This document shows, in pieces, positions 1-10,242 of a stretch of DNA of 64,000 bases. Both the position numbers and the translations under genes were made by a program. Each line of letters begins with the position of its first letter. The first letter of the stretch is position 1. The stretch covers positions 84,203 to 148,202 of the forward strand of contig JANQOB010000012.1 of assembly GCA_028279275.1 (NCBI GenBank), in the 5' to 3' direction. The stretch comes from Gammaproteobacteria bacterium. Its GTDB lineage: Bacteria > Pseudomonadota > Gammaproteobacteria > UBA4575. The notes below the pieces were generated by a model that saw only the letters and a program-made list of their open reading frames with translations, was not told the DNA's origin and searched no databases.

Positions 1-825
1 TTAGTTGACTTAGACGATTTAAAGGCTGCGATTCGTGATGACACCGTCTTGATTTCAATAATGCATGTTAATAATGAAATTGGAGTGATCCAAGACATTA
101 AAGGAATTGGTGAAATCACACGTGAACGTAAAATTATTTTTCATGTGGATGCAGCACAAAGCCCAGGTAAAGTACCAGTTGATGTCGAAGAAATGAATGT
201 CGATTTAATGAGTTTGTCGGCGCACAAAGTATATGGCCCTAAAGGTATTGGTGCTTTGTATGTACGTAGAAAGCCACGCGTACGAATAGAGGCACAAATT
301 CATGGTGGTGGTCATGAGCGTGGTATGCGTTCTGGTACGTTACCGACACATCAAATTGTAGGTATGGGCGAAGCATTTCGTATTGCGAAAGAAGAAATGG
401 CTGCTGACAACGAACGAATTTTGATGTTACGCAATAGACTGCTAAACGGTCTTAAAGATATAGAAGAAATTTATATTAATGGCGATTTAGAGCAACGTAT
501 ACCAGGTAACTTAAACGTAAGTTTTAACTATGTTGAAGGCGAAAGCTTAATCATGGCGCTTAAAGATATTGCAGTGTCATCAGGTTCAGCATGTACGAGT
601 GCATCGCTTGAGCCTAGCTATGTTTTGCGTGCTTTAGGCAGAGATGATGAACTCGCTCATAGTTCCATACGTTTTACAATTGGTCGCTTTACCACAGTTG
701 AAGAAGTGGACTATGCAATTGAATTGATTAGAAACGCAGTTGTTAAATTGCGTGACCTTTCACCTTTGTGGGACATGTATAAAGAAGGCATCGATCTTAA
801 ATCGATCGAATGGGCTGCACATTAA
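1..825 (+). CDS. iscS: Cysteine desulfurase IscS (5' end cut by window)
   Basis: PLP enzyme that takes sulfur from L-cysteine and passes it as a persulfide to IscU. The reading frame is open from base 1, so the gene starts upstream; about 274 residues are visible of a family length near 404. The PLP-lysine motif [10 protein letters not shown] lies near codon 76 and the catalytic-cysteine loop [13 protein letters not shown] near 590. The C-terminus LKSIEWAAH is the conserved IscS tail that contacts IscU. It is the first visible gene of the isc operon; iscR is expected just upstream but is not in view. Confidence 0.97.
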   Translation, partial: LVDLDDLKAAIRDDTVLISIMHVNNEIGVIQDIKGIGEITRERKIIFHVDAAQSPGKVPVDVEEMNVDLMSLSAHKVYGPKGIGALYVRRKPRVRIEAQIHGGGHERGMRSGTLPTHQIVGMGEAFRIAKEEMAADNERILMLRNRLLNGLKDIEEIYINGDLEQRIPGNLNVSFNYVEGESLIMALKDIAVSSGSACTSASLEPSYVLRALGRDDELAHSSIRFTIGRFTTVEEVDYAIELIRNAVVKLRDLSPLWDMYKEGIDLKSIEWAAH

Positions 826-871
826 GGAAATTATTATTTGAAAATTTATTTGGAAATAGGAGACGATAACC

Positions 872-1276
872 ATGGCATACAGTGACAAAGTGTTAGATCA
901 CTACGAAAATCCTCGCAACGTTGGATCATTTGAAAAAGATGATCCTAGTGTCGGTACCGGTATGGTAGGTGCCCCTGCTTGTGGTGATGTAATGAAATTA
1001 CAAATCAAAGTCGATAATGATGGTGTTATTGAAGACGCTAAATTTAAAACCTATGGTTGTGGTTCAGCGATTGCATCATCTAGCTTGCTTACCGAGTGGG
1101 TTAAAGGCAAAACTTTGGAGCAGGCAAGTGAAATTAAAAATACGGATATTGCAGAAGAGCTTGCGCTGCCACCTGTTAAAATACACTGTTCAGTTTTAGC
1201 AGAAGACGCCATTAAAGCTGCAATTACTGACTTAAAATCTAAAGCAGAAGGCGAAGTTCAAAAGAAAATTGCGTAA
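872..1276 (+). CDS. iscU: Fe-S cluster scaffold IscU
   Basis: Scaffold on which [2Fe-2S] clusters are built from IscS sulfur. At 134 residues it has the family length. The three cluster cysteines are present (C37 in GAPACGD, C63 in YGCGS, and the one in KIHCS), as is Asp39. The LPPVK motif just before the third cysteine is the known recognition site of the chaperone HscA, whose gene is in this operon. The start is supported by AGGAG at 858-862 in front of ATG 872. It lies 46 bp after iscS. Confidence 0.97.
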   Translation: MAYSDKVLDHYENPRNVGSFEKDDPSVGTGMVGAPACGDVMKLQIKVDNDGVIEDAKFKTYGCGSAIASSSLLTEWVKGKTLEQASEIKNTDIAEELALPPVKIHCSVLAEDAIKAAITDLKSKAEGEVQKKIA

Positions 1277-1287
1277 AAAATAAAGAT

Positions 1288-1611
1288 ATGTCTATTTCCC
1301 TTACAGATAATGCTGCAACACATGTTAAAAGCTATCTTGAAAAAAGAGGTAAAGGTGTGGGCGTGCGTTTGGGGGTTAAGACTACTGGTTGTTCGGGTAT
1401 GGCATACACCATCGAGTTTGCTGACCAAGTAGAGAATGAAGACCAAGTTTTTGAAGACAAGGGCGTAAAGGTTATCGTCGACCCTAAAAGCATGGTCTAT
1501 CTAAGTGGCACCGAATTAGATTTTACGCGTGAAGGGTTAAATGAGGGTTTTAAATTCAGCAACCCGAATGAGAAGGATAGGTGTGGATGTGGAGAAAGCT
1601 TCTCTGTGTAA
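1288..1611 (+). CDS. iscA: A-type Fe-S carrier IscA
   Basis: Carrier that receives clusters or iron and hands them to target apoproteins. It is 107 residues, the family length. The three conserved cysteines are visible: C35 (TTGCSGM) and the C-terminal CGCGES pair (C99, C101). It starts 12 bp after iscU, so it is probably co-transcribed. A second A-type carrier of the ErpA branch lies at 56041-56418. A gap of 147 bp follows before hscB, the widest gap within the isc cluster. Confidence 0.96.
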   Translation: MSISLTDNAATHVKSYLEKRGKGVGVRLGVKTTGCSGMAYTIEFADQVENEDQVFEDKGVKVIVDPKSMVYLSGTELDFTREGLNEGFKFSNPNEKDRCGCGESFSV

Positions 1612-1758
1612 AGAAGTTTGATTTATTCTGATACGTCGTTAAAAAATGATCTCAATATCGCTCATGTATTAGATTATACACATCGCTCATTTCGACATTT
1701 TTTGCCTCGTCTCAGTCATTGCATTAATAAATCAAAACTCCCTTAAGTTCCTAAAAGA

Positions 1759-2301
1759 ATGAATATTGATTTAACTCGAAATTATTTCGAGCTGTTTGGC
1801 TTTGCAGAGAATTATGCAATAGATCAAGAACAGTTAGCAGAAAAATATCGCATTTTCCAGGCTGAGTTACATCCTGATCGTTTTGCAAATGCAAGTGAGC
1901 AAGAACGACGAATCTCGGTACAAACTACGGCATTCGTAAATGAAGCTTATGCAACACTTAAGAGTGACTTAAAGCGCGCGCATTATTTGTTGCGCCTTAG
2001 TAACATAGAGTTTAATGCAGATACAGAAACATCGAGTGATGCGGAATTTTTAATGCAGACTATGGAATTACATGAGCAAGTTGAGAAGGCAAGTCATACA
2101 GAGCAGCCATTCCAATCCCTGCAAGAACTGTCTTTGCAACTAAAACAAAATCAACAAGACCTAATTAATCAGTTTGAGAAAGAATTTAATGCACATGATT
2201 TAATTAGTGCAAAAGATACAGCCCTTAAATTGCAATTTTATGAGCGATTGACCAATCAAGTACGCAAGCAACAAGAAAAATTAGAAGAAGAATTATTATA
2301 A
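1759..2301 (+). CDS. hscB: Fe-S co-chaperone HscB (J-domain)
   Basis: DnaJ-type co-chaperone that delivers IscU to HscA and stimulates its ATPase. The J domain is at residues 1-75, with the essential HPD motif at 38-40 (ELHPDRF). The C-terminal half is the helical IscU-binding domain. At 180 residues it is slightly longer than the E. coli protein; the extra length is in an acidic linker around residues 90-110. hscA follows 10 bp downstream. Confidence 0.95.
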   Translation: MNIDLTRNYFELFGFAENYAIDQEQLAEKYRIFQAELHPDRFANASEQERRISVQTTAFVNEAYATLKSDLKRAHYLLRLSNIEFNADTETSSDAEFLMQTMELHEQVEKASHTEQPFQSLQELSLQLKQNQQDLINQFEKEFNAHDLISAKDTALKLQFYERLTNQVRKQQEKLEEELL

Positions 2302-2311
2302 GAGTGTGTAC

Positions 2312-4183
2312 ATGGCTTTATTACAAATATCAGAACCCGGTCAATCTACTCCTCCACATGAACATAAGCTCGCAGCCGGTATAGATTTAGGCACAACGAA
2401 CTCCCTGGTAGCCACAGTACGCAGTGGTGTTGCCGACACACTGGCGGATGAAAATGGTGAGCACATCTTACCTTCAGTTGTGCATTTTGCAGATAAAGAC
2501 GAGATCTTAGTAGGCACGCCAGCCTTGTCTCACGCAACCACAGATCCTCTGAATACAATCGCTTCAGTTAAGCGCATTATGGGCCGATCTGTAAAAGATT
2601 TGGCGACACTGGAAGGCTATTTGCCTTATAAGTTTATCGATAATGAAAGTCATGTTCCTCGTATCGATACGGCTGCAGGAGCCATTACATCAGTAGAAGT
2701 CTCATCAGAAATTCTCAAATCATTACGAGAACGTGCAGAAGCGAGCTTGGGTGGAGAACTAATAGGTGTGGTTATTACCGTGCCCGCCTATTTTGACGAT
2801 GCTCAGCGTCAAGCCACTAAGGATGCCGCTACTTTGGCTGGCTTAAATGTCTTTCGTTTGCTCAATGAGCCGACAGCAGCAGCTGTAGCATACGGATTAG
2901 ATCAACAAGCAGAGGGCATCACTGCAATTTATGATTTAGGTGGTGGCACGTTTGATATTTCAATTTTAAAACTGACTAAAGGTGTATTCGAAGTCCTGTC
3001 TACGGGTGGTGATACCGCCTTGGGTGGAGACGATTTTGATCGAGAAATTGCCAGTTGGATATTAAATCAAGCAAAGCTTAAAGCTACAAATGATCATCAA
3101 ATGATGCGACGTATCATGAAAGAAGCACGACGTGCTAAAGAAGCGTTAACTGCTGCTGAAGCAGTAGATATTAATGTTGTGCTGAATGGCGACAGACATT
3201 TTGAATCAACACTCTCACGTCATCAGTTTGAGCAATTAATAGAAACGCATATTAATAAGACGATTGTATGGTGTCGTAAAACTATTCGTGATGCAGGAGT
3301 TGAAGTAAGAGAGGTGCAAAATATAGTAATGGTGGGTGGATCAACACGTACACCTTATGTGCGTGAAAAAGTAGCAGATTTTTTTGGTAAGCAGCCACTA
3401 ACGAATATTGATCCAGATAAAGTAGTAGCAATAGGTGCTGCTCAGCAAGCGAATAAATTGGCAGGAAATAATCCTGAAGAAGACATGTTGCTGTTGGACG
3501 TTTTGCCTCTGTCTTTAGGAATTGAAACCATGGGAGAGTTAGTTGAGAAAATCGTTGATCGTAATACTGTAATACCTGTGACGAGGGCGCAAAAGTTTAC
3601 GACTTTTAAAGACGGGCAAACGGCAATGCGCATACATGTATTGCAAGGTGAGCGTGAAAAAGTAGCTGATTGCCGATCCTTGGCGACATTTGATTTAACA
3701 GGTATACCCGCTATGGTTGCAGGAGCAGCACATATCTTAGTGACATTTCAGGTTGATGCGGATGGCTTATTAAGTGTTAGTGCAGAAGAGCAAAATAGTG
3801 GTGTCCGTGCCAGTGTAGAAGTAAAGCCATCCTATGGTCTTAGTGATAGCGAAATTGAGACAATGCTGAAAGCTTCTTTTCAGCACGCAGAAGAAGATGT
3901 GCACACAAGGGCACTTATTGAACAACAAGTGGAAGCAGATCGAGTACTCGAGGCGTTGCGCTCTGCTTTAGCAAAAGATGGGTCTCTAATAACAAAAGAG
4001 GAGTTCGCTAAAATAGAACAAGCAAAAAGTATTTTATTAAGTGCGCGCCAAGGGAATGATGGAGAAAAAATTAAGCAAGCAATTAAAAGTTTGGAAAATG
4101 AAAGTGAAGCATTTATTGCTCGACGTATGAATCGCAGCGTACAACAAGTAATGAAGGGTCACAAAGTAGAAGAGTTTGAATAA
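2312..4183 (+). CDS. hscA: Fe-S assembly Hsp70 chaperone HscA
   Basis: Specialised Hsp70 that uses ATP to release clusters from IscU by binding its LPPVK motif. The ATPase domain opens with [13 protein letters not shown] and carries the second phosphate loop [11 protein letters not shown] substrate-binding domain follows at about residue 380 onward. I place the start at ATG 2312, giving [12 protein letters not shown], the family N-terminus; an in-frame GTG lies two codons upstream. It is 623 residues. The last codons overlap an upstream alternative start of fdx. Confidence 0.96.
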   Translation: MALLQISEPGQSTPPHEHKLAAGIDLGTTNSLVATVRSGVADTLADENGEHILPSVVHFADKDEILVGTPALSHATTDPLNTIASVKRIMGRSVKDLATLEGYLPYKFIDNESHVPRIDTAAGAITSVEVSSEILKSLRERAEASLGGELIGVVITVPAYFDDAQRQATKDAATLAGLNVFRLLNEPTAAAVAYGLDQQAEGITAIYDLGGGTFDISILKLTKGVFEVLSTGGDTALGGDDFDREIASWILNQAKLKATNDHQMMRRIMKEARRAKEALTAAEAVDINVVLNGDRHFESTLSRHQFEQLIETHINKTIVWCRKTIRDAGVEVREVQNIVMVGGSTRTPYVREKVADFFGKQPLTNIDPDKVVAIGAAQQANKLAGNNPEEDMLLLDVLPLSLGIETMGELVEKIVDRNTVIPVTRAQKFTTFKDGQTAMRIHVLQGEREKVADCRSLATFDLTGIPAMVAGAAHILVTFQVDADGLLSVSAEEQNSGVRASVEVKPSYGLSDSEIETMLKASFQHAEEDVHTRALIEQQVEADRVLEALRSALAKDGSLITKEEFAKIEQAKSILLSARQGNDGEKIKQAIKSLENESEAFIARRMNRSVQQVMKGHKVEEFE

Positions 4184-4223
4184 CAAGCTTTTAAGTAAAG
4201 CGCCAATCATTAGGAAAAGAACT

Positions 4224-4562
4224 GTGCCAAAAATTACATTTAAACCACATGAAGAAATTTGCCCAGAAGGTAAAGTGATTGAGGTTGAACCAGGAATTAG
4301 TATTTGCGATGCAGCTTTGAGAAACGATATCGAAATCGAACATGCATGCGAGAAATCTTGTGCTTGTACGACATGCCATGTGTATGTTCGTGAAGGACTG
4401 GATTCACTGCCAGAAGCAGAAGAAAATGAGGAAGATTATCTTGATAAAGCTTGGGGCTTAGAGCCAGATTCGCGCTTGAGCTGTCAGGCTATTGTGAGCA
4501 CTGAAGATTTGGTGATTGAGATTCCGAAATACACCATCAATATGGTCTCTGAAAATCATTAA
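4224..4562 (+). CDS. fdx: Isc-type [2Fe-2S] ferredoxin
   Basis: Adrenodoxin-like ferredoxin that supplies electrons for Isc cluster assembly. The cysteine pattern CEKSCACTTC plus a distal Cys in RLSCQAI gives the four cluster ligands. The frame is open further upstream, to a TTG at 4176, but GTG 4224 fits better: it yields MPKITFKPHEEICPEG, the family N-terminus, at 112 residues (E. coli is 111), with AGGA eight bases before it. The shorter start also removes the overlap with hscA. Confidence 0.93.
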   Translation: MPKITFKPHEEICPEGKVIEVEPGISICDAALRNDIEIEHACEKSCACTTCHVYVREGLDSLPEAEENEEDYLDKAWGLEPDSRLSCQAIVSTEDLVIEIPKYTINMVSENH

Positions 4563-4589
4563 TAACACATTCATATTTGAGGTATACAA

Positions 4590-4790
4590 ATGCAATTAAA
4601 ATGGACTGATTCATTAGAAATTGCCATTGCTTTGGATGAGGCACATCCCGATGTAGACCCACAATACGTGAGATTTACTGATTTACATGCTTGGATATGT
4701 GCCTTGGAGGAGTTCGAGGATGACCCCGAATCCTCCAATGAAAAAATCCTCGAAGCGATACAAATGGCCTGGCTTGATGAGCGCGATTAG
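4590..4790 (+). CDS. iscX: Fe-S assembly protein IscX
   Basis: Small acidic protein of 66 residues that binds IscS and modulates its activity, possibly as an iron donor or regulator; the role is still debated. Family features are [13 protein letters not shown] at the N-terminus, the [15 protein letters not shown] motif, and the acidic ending [11 protein letters not shown]. It is the last gene of the isc operon, 27 bp after fdx. The 190 bp that follow contain no gene I can support. Confidence 0.95.
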   Translation: MQLKWTDSLEIAIALDEAHPDVDPQYVRFTDLHAWICALEEFEDDPESSNEKILEAIQMAWLDERD

Positions 4791-4980
4791 AAGGGTAAAT
4801 TTCACCCTCTGATAGCCGGCAATTTGATCTTCCCTTGCGAACTCGCAAAACATTGCTTCCTGTTGCTCGCTGGGAGTAGAATTCACTGAAATATCAAGGA
4901 AAATCGCGGATAATCAATCTGTAAGATTTACTAGTTAGATTTCATATTAAATACGCAATAAACATAGGAACACAAATTTC

Positions 4981-5439
4981 ATGGCAAAGGAACGCACTTT
5001 ATCTATCATCAAACCTGATGCGATATTGAAAAATGTAGTAGGAGATATTCAATCAAGAATAGAAAGCGCAGGACTTTCTATAATCGCTGTAAAAATGACT
5101 CGTTTGAGTAAAAAACAAGCAGGCTTGTTTTATGAAATGCATAAGGGAAAAGATTTTTACGAATATTTAATTAAGTTTATGACTTCGGGCCCAGTTATCG
5201 TGCAAGTGCTTGAAGGTGAGAATGCAATTCGGAATTATCGCAAAGTAATGGGTGCAACAATGTTTGGAACTGCAGAAAAAGGAACAATAAGAGAAAAGCA
5301 TGCAACTTCAAATGCACACAATGCAGTACATGGGTCAGATTCACCTGAAAACGCGATACGTGAAATCGGTTTCTTTTTTCCTGAAAGACAAATTTATCCC
5401 AAAGAAAATTATAAGTTGTCTCACGATCCAAACGCATGA
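4981..5439 (+). CDS. ndk: Nucleoside diphosphate kinase
   Basis: Transfers the gamma phosphate of ATP to (d)NDPs through a phosphohistidine. The active-site histidine is in NAVHGSDS, and the substrate-binding Lys (IIKPDA), Arg and Thr positions (RKVMGAT, GTIR) are kept. The usual KVMGATNPA reads KVMGATMFG here, so the Asn after GAT is Met, and the C-terminus is about ten residues longer than the E. coli enzyme. These are divergent points in an otherwise intact kinase. The stop codon overlaps the rlmN start as ATGA. Confidence 0.93.
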   Translation: MAKERTLSIIKPDAILKNVVGDIQSRIESAGLSIIAVKMTRLSKKQAGLFYEMHKGKDFYEYLIKFMTSGPVIVQVLEGENAIRNYRKVMGATMFGTAEKGTIREKHATSNAHNAVHGSDSPENAIREIGFFFPERQIYPKENYKLSHDPNA

Positions 5440-6587
5440 GTAGTATTCAGCAGAAATTAATTAATCAAAACTTGATCGGTATGCCGCATCAAGATCTTGA
5501 AGAATTTTTTTCTGTTATCGATGAAAAGTCATTTCGCGCCACGCAAATAATGAAATGGACACATCAGCAGGGTATTACGGATTACAAACAAATGACTAAT
5601 CTCAGCAAGCCATTACGAGACTGGTTGAGTGAAAATACGATTATGCAAATGCCGAAAATGATCAACGAAGAGATCTCTATAGATGGTACGCGCAAATGGT
5701 TATTACGTGTCGATGATAAAAATGCTGTAGAAACGGTATACATACCTGAGGATGATCGAGCTACTTTATGTGTATCTTCGCAAGCGGGATGTATATTGGA
5801 CTGTACGTTTTGTGCAACAGCGAGACAGGGATTTGCTGGAAATCTAAGTTCAGCACAGATTATTTCCCAACTATGGTTCGCAGAGCACCATTTACGCAAG
5901 CAGCTAAATAAGCCTCGTGTCATTAGTAATGTTGTGTTTATGGGAATGGGTGAGCCGCTTGCTAATTTTGATAATGTGATCAAAGCCATACGCATTATGA
6001 TGGACGATAATGCATATGGTTTAGGAAAGCGAAAAGTTACTGTGAGTACTTCAGGTATTGTTCCTAAGATAGATAAATTGCGTGAAGAGATAGATGTAAG
6101 CTTAGCGGTCTCACTGCATGCTCCAAATGATGAGATTCGTAATCAGCTTGTTCCTTTGAACCGGCATTACCCCATTAAAGAGTTGATTGCCGCATGTCAT
6201 CGTTTTTTGGCTGATAAAAATCGCAAGCATAGTATAACTTTTGAGTACGTTATGCTGGATCAAATGAATGATCAGCCAGAGCACGCCAAACAATTAGTGA
6301 AGGTGATCCAAGGTTTGTCATCTAAAGTCAATTTAATTCCATTTAACACTTTTCCGAATTCTGGCTACAAACGCTCTACAGATGAGATGATTGAAAATTT
6401 CAAAGAAATTTTACAAACATCGGGCATTACAACGATTACACGGCGGCCACGTGGTACAGACATAGCAGCAGCTTGTGGGCAATTGGCTGGGAATATAAAA
6501 GATGAGGTCAAACGTCAGCGTCATTATGAAAAGCTCTACAAAGCGGATTTATTGAAGCAAAAAGTCGAGGTTCAATGCGTGTCATGA
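5436..6587 (+). CDS. rlmN: Dual-specificity rRNA/tRNA adenine C2-methyltransferase RlmN
   Basis: Radical SAM enzyme that methylates C2 of A2503 in 23S rRNA and A37 in some tRNAs. The radical-SAM cluster motif CILDCTFC lies at about residue 124. The GMGEPL motif and the C-terminal CGQLAGN, with the mechanistic cysteine, are present. At 383 residues it is of normal length. It overlaps ndk by four bases at the 5' end and pilW by four at the 3' end, so the three are probably translationally coupled. Confidence 0.96.
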   Translation: MSSIQQKLINQNLIGMPHQDLEEFFSVIDEKSFRATQIMKWTHQQGITDYKQMTNLSKPLRDWLSENTIMQMPKMINEEISIDGTRKWLLRVDDKNAVETVYIPEDDRATLCVSSQAGCILDCTFCATARQGFAGNLSSAQIISQLWFAEHHLRKQLNKPRVISNVVFMGMGEPLANFDNVIKAIRIMMDDNAYGLGKRKVTVSTSGIVPKIDKLREEIDVSLAVSLHAPNDEIRNQLVPLNRHYPIKELIAACHRFLADKNRKHSITFEYVMLDQMNDQPEHAKQLVKVIQGLSSKVNLIPFNTFPNSGYKRSTDEMIENFKEILQTSGITTITRRPRGTDIAAACGQLAGNIKDEVKRQRHYEKLYKADLLKQKVEVQCVS

Positions 6588-7360
6588 TGCAAAAATTATT
6601 TTTAATCAGCATTTTCTCTTGCATCTTGTCTGCCTGTGCGACTACTTCTCAGAATGATGAACCTTTAGGGCAAAATCAGAAAGCAGCAGCCATCAACGTT
6701 CAATTAGGTGTGAATTATTTACGCCAAGGTGAATTAAAACTTGCTGATGAAAAGTTACGTCGTGCTATTAGACAAGACCCTAACTCATCAACTGCACATT
6801 GGGTATTTGCATTATTGCAAGAAAGATTGGGTGAAGATGATGTAGCTGAAAAACATTTTCGTAAAGCTATATCAGTTAATCCCAAAGATTCAAAAGCGCG
6901 TAACAACTACGGTACTTTTTTATGTAACCAGGATCGAGTACAGGAAGCAGAAAAAGAATTTCTTCGTGCTGTAGAAAATCCTTTATATGCTGAAGCTTCC
7001 TCTGCATATGCGAATGCTGGCATATGTATGCTGAAACTCCCTGATAAAGTTAAAGCCGAAGAATATTTTCAAAAATCATTAGAGTTAAATGCTTCTCACC
7101 GCACAGCTTTATATCAAATGGCATTACTAACATTTGAGCGTGATGAATATACACAAACTTCATATTATCTGCAGCGTTATGAGGAGGTGGCTAAGCATAA
7201 CTCCCAATCACTGTGGGTGGCATACCAAACCGAAACGAGTTTAGGTAATCAAGTTAAGGCTGAAGTTTATGCACACCAGCTAAAAAGGTCATTCCCCGCT
7301 TCGCAAGAGGCGAGACTGTTAGCAGAAAGTTATTGGAATGCGCAATCTAAGAGTCAATGA
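6584..7360 (+). CDS. pilW: Type IV pilus biogenesis/stability lipoprotein PilW (PilF)
   Basis: Outer-membrane lipoprotein that assembles or stabilises the PilQ secretin. The signal peptide ends in the lipobox LSAC (SCILSACATT). The rest is a run of TPR helices from about residue 40 to 240. Upstream in-frame codons exist, but ATG 6584, overlapping the rlmN stop as ATGA, gives the proper signal sequence. The position between rlmN and rodZ is the standard gammaproteobacterial one. Confidence 0.9.
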   Translation: MMQKLFLISIFSCILSACATTSQNDEPLGQNQKAAAINVQLGVNYLRQGELKLADEKLRRAIRQDPNSSTAHWVFALLQERLGEDDVAEKHFRKAISVNPKDSKARNNYGTFLCNQDRVQEAEKEFLRAVENPLYAEASSAYANAGICMLKLPDKVKAEEYFQKSLELNASHRTALYQMALLTFERDEYTQTSYYLQRYEEVAKHNSQSLWVAYQTETSLGNQVKAEVYAHQLKRSFPASQEARLLAESYWNAQSKSQ

Positions 7361-7361
7361 T

Positions 7362-8276
7362 ATGACACAAGAATCCATGCAAAAGCCCAGTGATAAAAGT
7401 GTAAGTATTGGCACTTTATTGGTTAATGCGCGTAATGAAGTTGCATTGAGTCAAATCGATGTAGCAGAACAAATTAATCTGCCTTTGAGTACTATTCAGG
7501 CACTTGAAACTGATGATTTTGATAATCTTCCTGAGAATACTTATGTATGTGGTTACTTACGTAACTATGCGCGAGTGGTTGGAGTCAATCCGGATTTATT
7601 AGTTAACACATTTAAAGAGCAGCATTATCAGGAACCTGAATTTATTGCGCCAACTCGCTCAAAACAAAGTTATGATCCAGCAATAATTTGGAGCACTGCT
7701 GCAGTATTGACAATTCTTGTTGGTTTGGTAATCACTTGGTGGTTTGAATCTGCTCCAAATAATGCTCCTGAAGTTGTGTTAGCAAGTGTTGAAGAATCGG
7801 TTGTAAACGAATCATCTACTAATGTAGATAATGAAATGGCTTCCGTAATTAAGACGAGTACTGACATGCGCGAGTCTGATGTTGTAACTGAAACTTCAGC
7901 AGCTGAACTTGACGATGAAGTACAAATAACGAGTAATCCTGCTGAGATAATAACCTCAGATCAACAACAAGCTATGGAAGATGAGCTACGTAATCCTAAT
8001 TTGGTCTCGCTCAATGATGGAGCTCAAATGCTTACAGTCACTTATGTGGAAAAAAGTTGGACTGAAATTAGAGATGCGGATGCAAATACTTTAATGCAAG
8101 GTTTGATTGAGCCCGGAGTCGTGAGAAACTTAAGCGGTAAACCGCCGTTTGAAGTTTTTCTTGGCAATTCACCAGGTGTTGTAATTGAAGTTAATGGGCA
8201 TTATTTTGATCATTCACGATATAATAGAAGTAATCGTACAGCACGATTCCAGGTTTCGAGCAGCTCACTCAACTAA
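7362..8276 (+). CDS. rodZ: Cytoskeletal protein RodZ
   Basis: Bitopic membrane protein linking MreB filaments to the elongation machinery. A cytoplasmic HTH domain (about residues 15-85, with TIQALETDDFDNLPENTYVCGYLR) comes first, then one membrane segment near residue 110 (IIWSTAAVLTILVGLVI), an acidic Ser/Thr-rich linker and a C-terminal DUF4115 domain with SWTEIRDADG-type motif (SWTEIRDADA). I choose ATG 7362, one base after the pilW stop. In most relatives ispG follows; here hisS does. Confidence 0.92.
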   Translation: MTQESMQKPSDKSVSIGTLLVNARNEVALSQIDVAEQINLPLSTIQALETDDFDNLPENTYVCGYLRNYARVVGVNPDLLVNTFKEQHYQEPEFIAPTRSKQSYDPAIIWSTAAVLTILVGLVITWWFESAPNNAPEVVLASVEESVVNESSTNVDNEMASVIKTSTDMRESDVVTETSAAELDDEVQITSNPAEIITSDQQQAMEDELRNPNLVSLNDGAQMLTVTYVEKSWTEIRDADANTLMQGLIEPGVVRNLSGKPPFEVFLGNSPGVVIEVNGHYFDHSRYNRSNRTARFQVSSSSLN

Positions 8277-8300
8277 ATTTCCAATTCAGAGCATTCTTTA

Positions 8301-9584
8301 ATGTCTAAGCGAATACAATCTATTCGTGGCATGCACGATGTTTTGCCGCCAGAGAGCACATTATTACGTGCAATTGAAAATTCTCTTCAGGGCATATTGC
8401 GACAATATGGTTATCATGAAATTCGTATACCCCTGCTTGAGCAGACAGAGTTATTCAAACGTTCTTTAGGAGAAGTTACTGATATTGTAGAAAAAGAAAT
8501 GTATACCTTTGATGACCGTAACGGTGATAGTTTAACGTTACGGCCTGAAGGAACTGCAAGCTGTGTGCGTGCAGGAATTCAACATGGATTTCTATATAGC
8601 CAGCCACAAAGACTCTGGTATTGCGGACCCTTTTTCCGACATGAGCGCCCACAAAAAGGCCGTTATCGTCAGTTTCATCAACTAGGCGTAGAAACTTTTG
8701 GCTATGTAGGTCCAGATATAGACGCCGAGTTAATCATATTAACTGCACACATGTGGAAGAAAATTAAACTTCCTATGCAACCTAAATTACAAATTAATAC
8801 TTTAGGGTCGTCTCAAGCACGTCAAAGTTACCGCGAAAAACTGATTCATTACTTACAACAGTATAAAGATAAATTAGATAAAGAAGCACAACATCGTTTA
8901 CAAACGAATCCTATGCGTATTTTGGATAGTAAAAATCCTGATATGCAAGAAATCATTCAAAACGCACCTAGTTTATTAGAGCATTTAGATGCTGAGTCGG
9001 CTGAGCATTTTATACAACTTCAAAAAATATTAGATGAAACAGAAATTGAATATCAAATTAATCCACGCCTAGTACGAGGTTTGGATTATTACAGCAAGAC
9101 CGTTTTCGAATGGATTGCAGATGGTCTGGGTGCACAAGCAACCATATGTGCAGGTGGGCGTTATGATGGCTTGGTAGAACAACTTGGTGGTAAGTCATGT
9201 CCCGCTGCGGGTTTTGCAATGGGTCTTGAGAGATTAGCTTCATTATTAGAAGGAACAGCTACTCAAGCCCAGTTGGTCGATCCAACAATTGATGTTTACA
9301 TGGTGCTCATGGGCGAAGATGCAGAAATGGCAGGATTGAAATTAGCAGAACATCTGCGCACCCAAGTCCCCACCTCTTCTGTGGTAACAAATTGTGGTGG
9401 AGGTAGTATAAAATCACAGATGAAGCGAGCCGATAAGTCACAAGCGAGGCTGGCTTTTATTTTGGGTGAGGATGAATTAGAAAATAACCTTATTACAGTC
9501 AAGTATCTACGTGAAAAACGTGATCAAGACTCGATTGCACGAACTGAAGCAGTCTCTTTTTTAGAAAACTTTCTTAATAAATAG
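8301..9584 (+). CDS. hisS: Histidyl-tRNA synthetase
   Basis: Class II aminoacyl-tRNA synthetase. The N-terminal region carries IQSIRGMHDVLP; motif 2 (RLWYCGPFFRHERPQKGRYRQ, around residue 105) and the histidine-specific loops LVRGLDYYSKTVFE and AGGRYDGLVEQLGG are intact. A C-terminal anticodon-binding domain follows from about residue 330. It is 427 residues, the family length. It lies 24 bp after rodZ and 10 bp before yfgM. Confidence 0.97.
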   Translation: MSKRIQSIRGMHDVLPPESTLLRAIENSLQGILRQYGYHEIRIPLLEQTELFKRSLGEVTDIVEKEMYTFDDRNGDSLTLRPEGTASCVRAGIQHGFLYSQPQRLWYCGPFFRHERPQKGRYRQFHQLGVETFGYVGPDIDAELIILTAHMWKKIKLPMQPKLQINTLGSSQARQSYREKLIHYLQQYKDKLDKEAQHRLQTNPMRILDSKNPDMQEIIQNAPSLLEHLDAESAEHFIQLQKILDETEIEYQINPRLVRGLDYYSKTVFEWIADGLGAQATICAGGRYDGLVEQLGGKSCPAAGFAMGLERLASLLEGTATQAQLVDPTIDVYMVLMGEDAEMAGLKLAEHLRTQVPTSSVVTNCGGGSIKSQMKRADKSQARLAFILGEDELENNLITVKYLREKRDQDSIARTEAVSFLENFLNK

Positions 9585-9594
9585 GCGAGGGAGT

Positions 9595-10242
9595 ATGGCC
9601 GAATACGAAACTGAAGAACAACAAGTTGAAGCAATAAAAGAATGGTGGAGGGAAAATGGTAAAGCCGTTATAGGCGGTGCATTTTTGGGAATTGGTGCAT
9701 TAGTTGGTTGGTATCTATGGGGAGATTACCAAAAAAAGCTAGCGGTTGAGGCATCTGATATTTTTACTGTTATGCAAGAAGCGGTAATTAAAAATGATAC
9801 TGCTGTTTTACAACAACAAGCTAAAATTTTACGTGATAACTATGCTTCGACACCTTATGCACCTCTTGCGGTTTTACATGAGGCAAAAATTCAAAATGAA
9901 AAAGGAGATCTTGTTGCTGCTGAAGAAAGCTTACGATGGGTACTGAATAACAGTAAGCAAGATACAGTCCAAGATATTGCGCGCATACGTTTAGCACGCT
10001 TATTGCTAGCAAATGATAAAGTTGATGAAGCGCAAAGCATGATTAATGTTGATATGTCGGATGCTTATGCGTCATTACTCAATGAAATTCGTGGTGATAT
10101 TTTTGTTGCCAAGGGTGAGATTGAGCAAGCAAGAAATGCTTATGATCAGGCTATGCAAACATCGGGTGGTAGCGGCGTTGAATTCTTAGAATTAAAACGG
10201 AATGATTTAGGTAGTTCATTTGGAACTAAAAATGATACTTAA
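9595..10242 (+). CDS. yfgM: YfgM-like TPR membrane protein
   Basis: Inner-membrane protein with a short cytoplasmic N-terminus (YETEEQQVEAIKEWWRENGK), one membrane segment at about residues 22-42 (AVIGGAFLGIGALVGWYLWG), and a periplasmic TPR-like domain. In E. coli YfgM associates with the SecYEG translocon and the PpiD chaperone. A GAGGGAG ribosome-binding site precedes the ATG. Position between hisS and bamB is the standard one; it overlaps the bamB start. Confidence 0.92.
   Translation: MAEYETEEQQVEAIKEWWRENGKAVIGGAFLGIGALVGWYLWGDYQKKLAVEASDIFTVMQEAVIKNDTAVLQQQAKILRDNYASTPYAPLAVLHEAKIQNEKGDLVAAEESLRWVLNNSKQDTVQDIARIRLARLLLANDKVDEAQSMINVDMSDAYASLLNEIRGDIFVAKGEIEQARNAYDQAMQTSGGSGVEFLELKRNDLGSSFGTKNDT

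Noticed and set aside
4792..4808. Short inverted repeat AGGGT/ACCCT after iscX
   Set aside because: Only five pairs and no T-tract; not enough for a terminator call.
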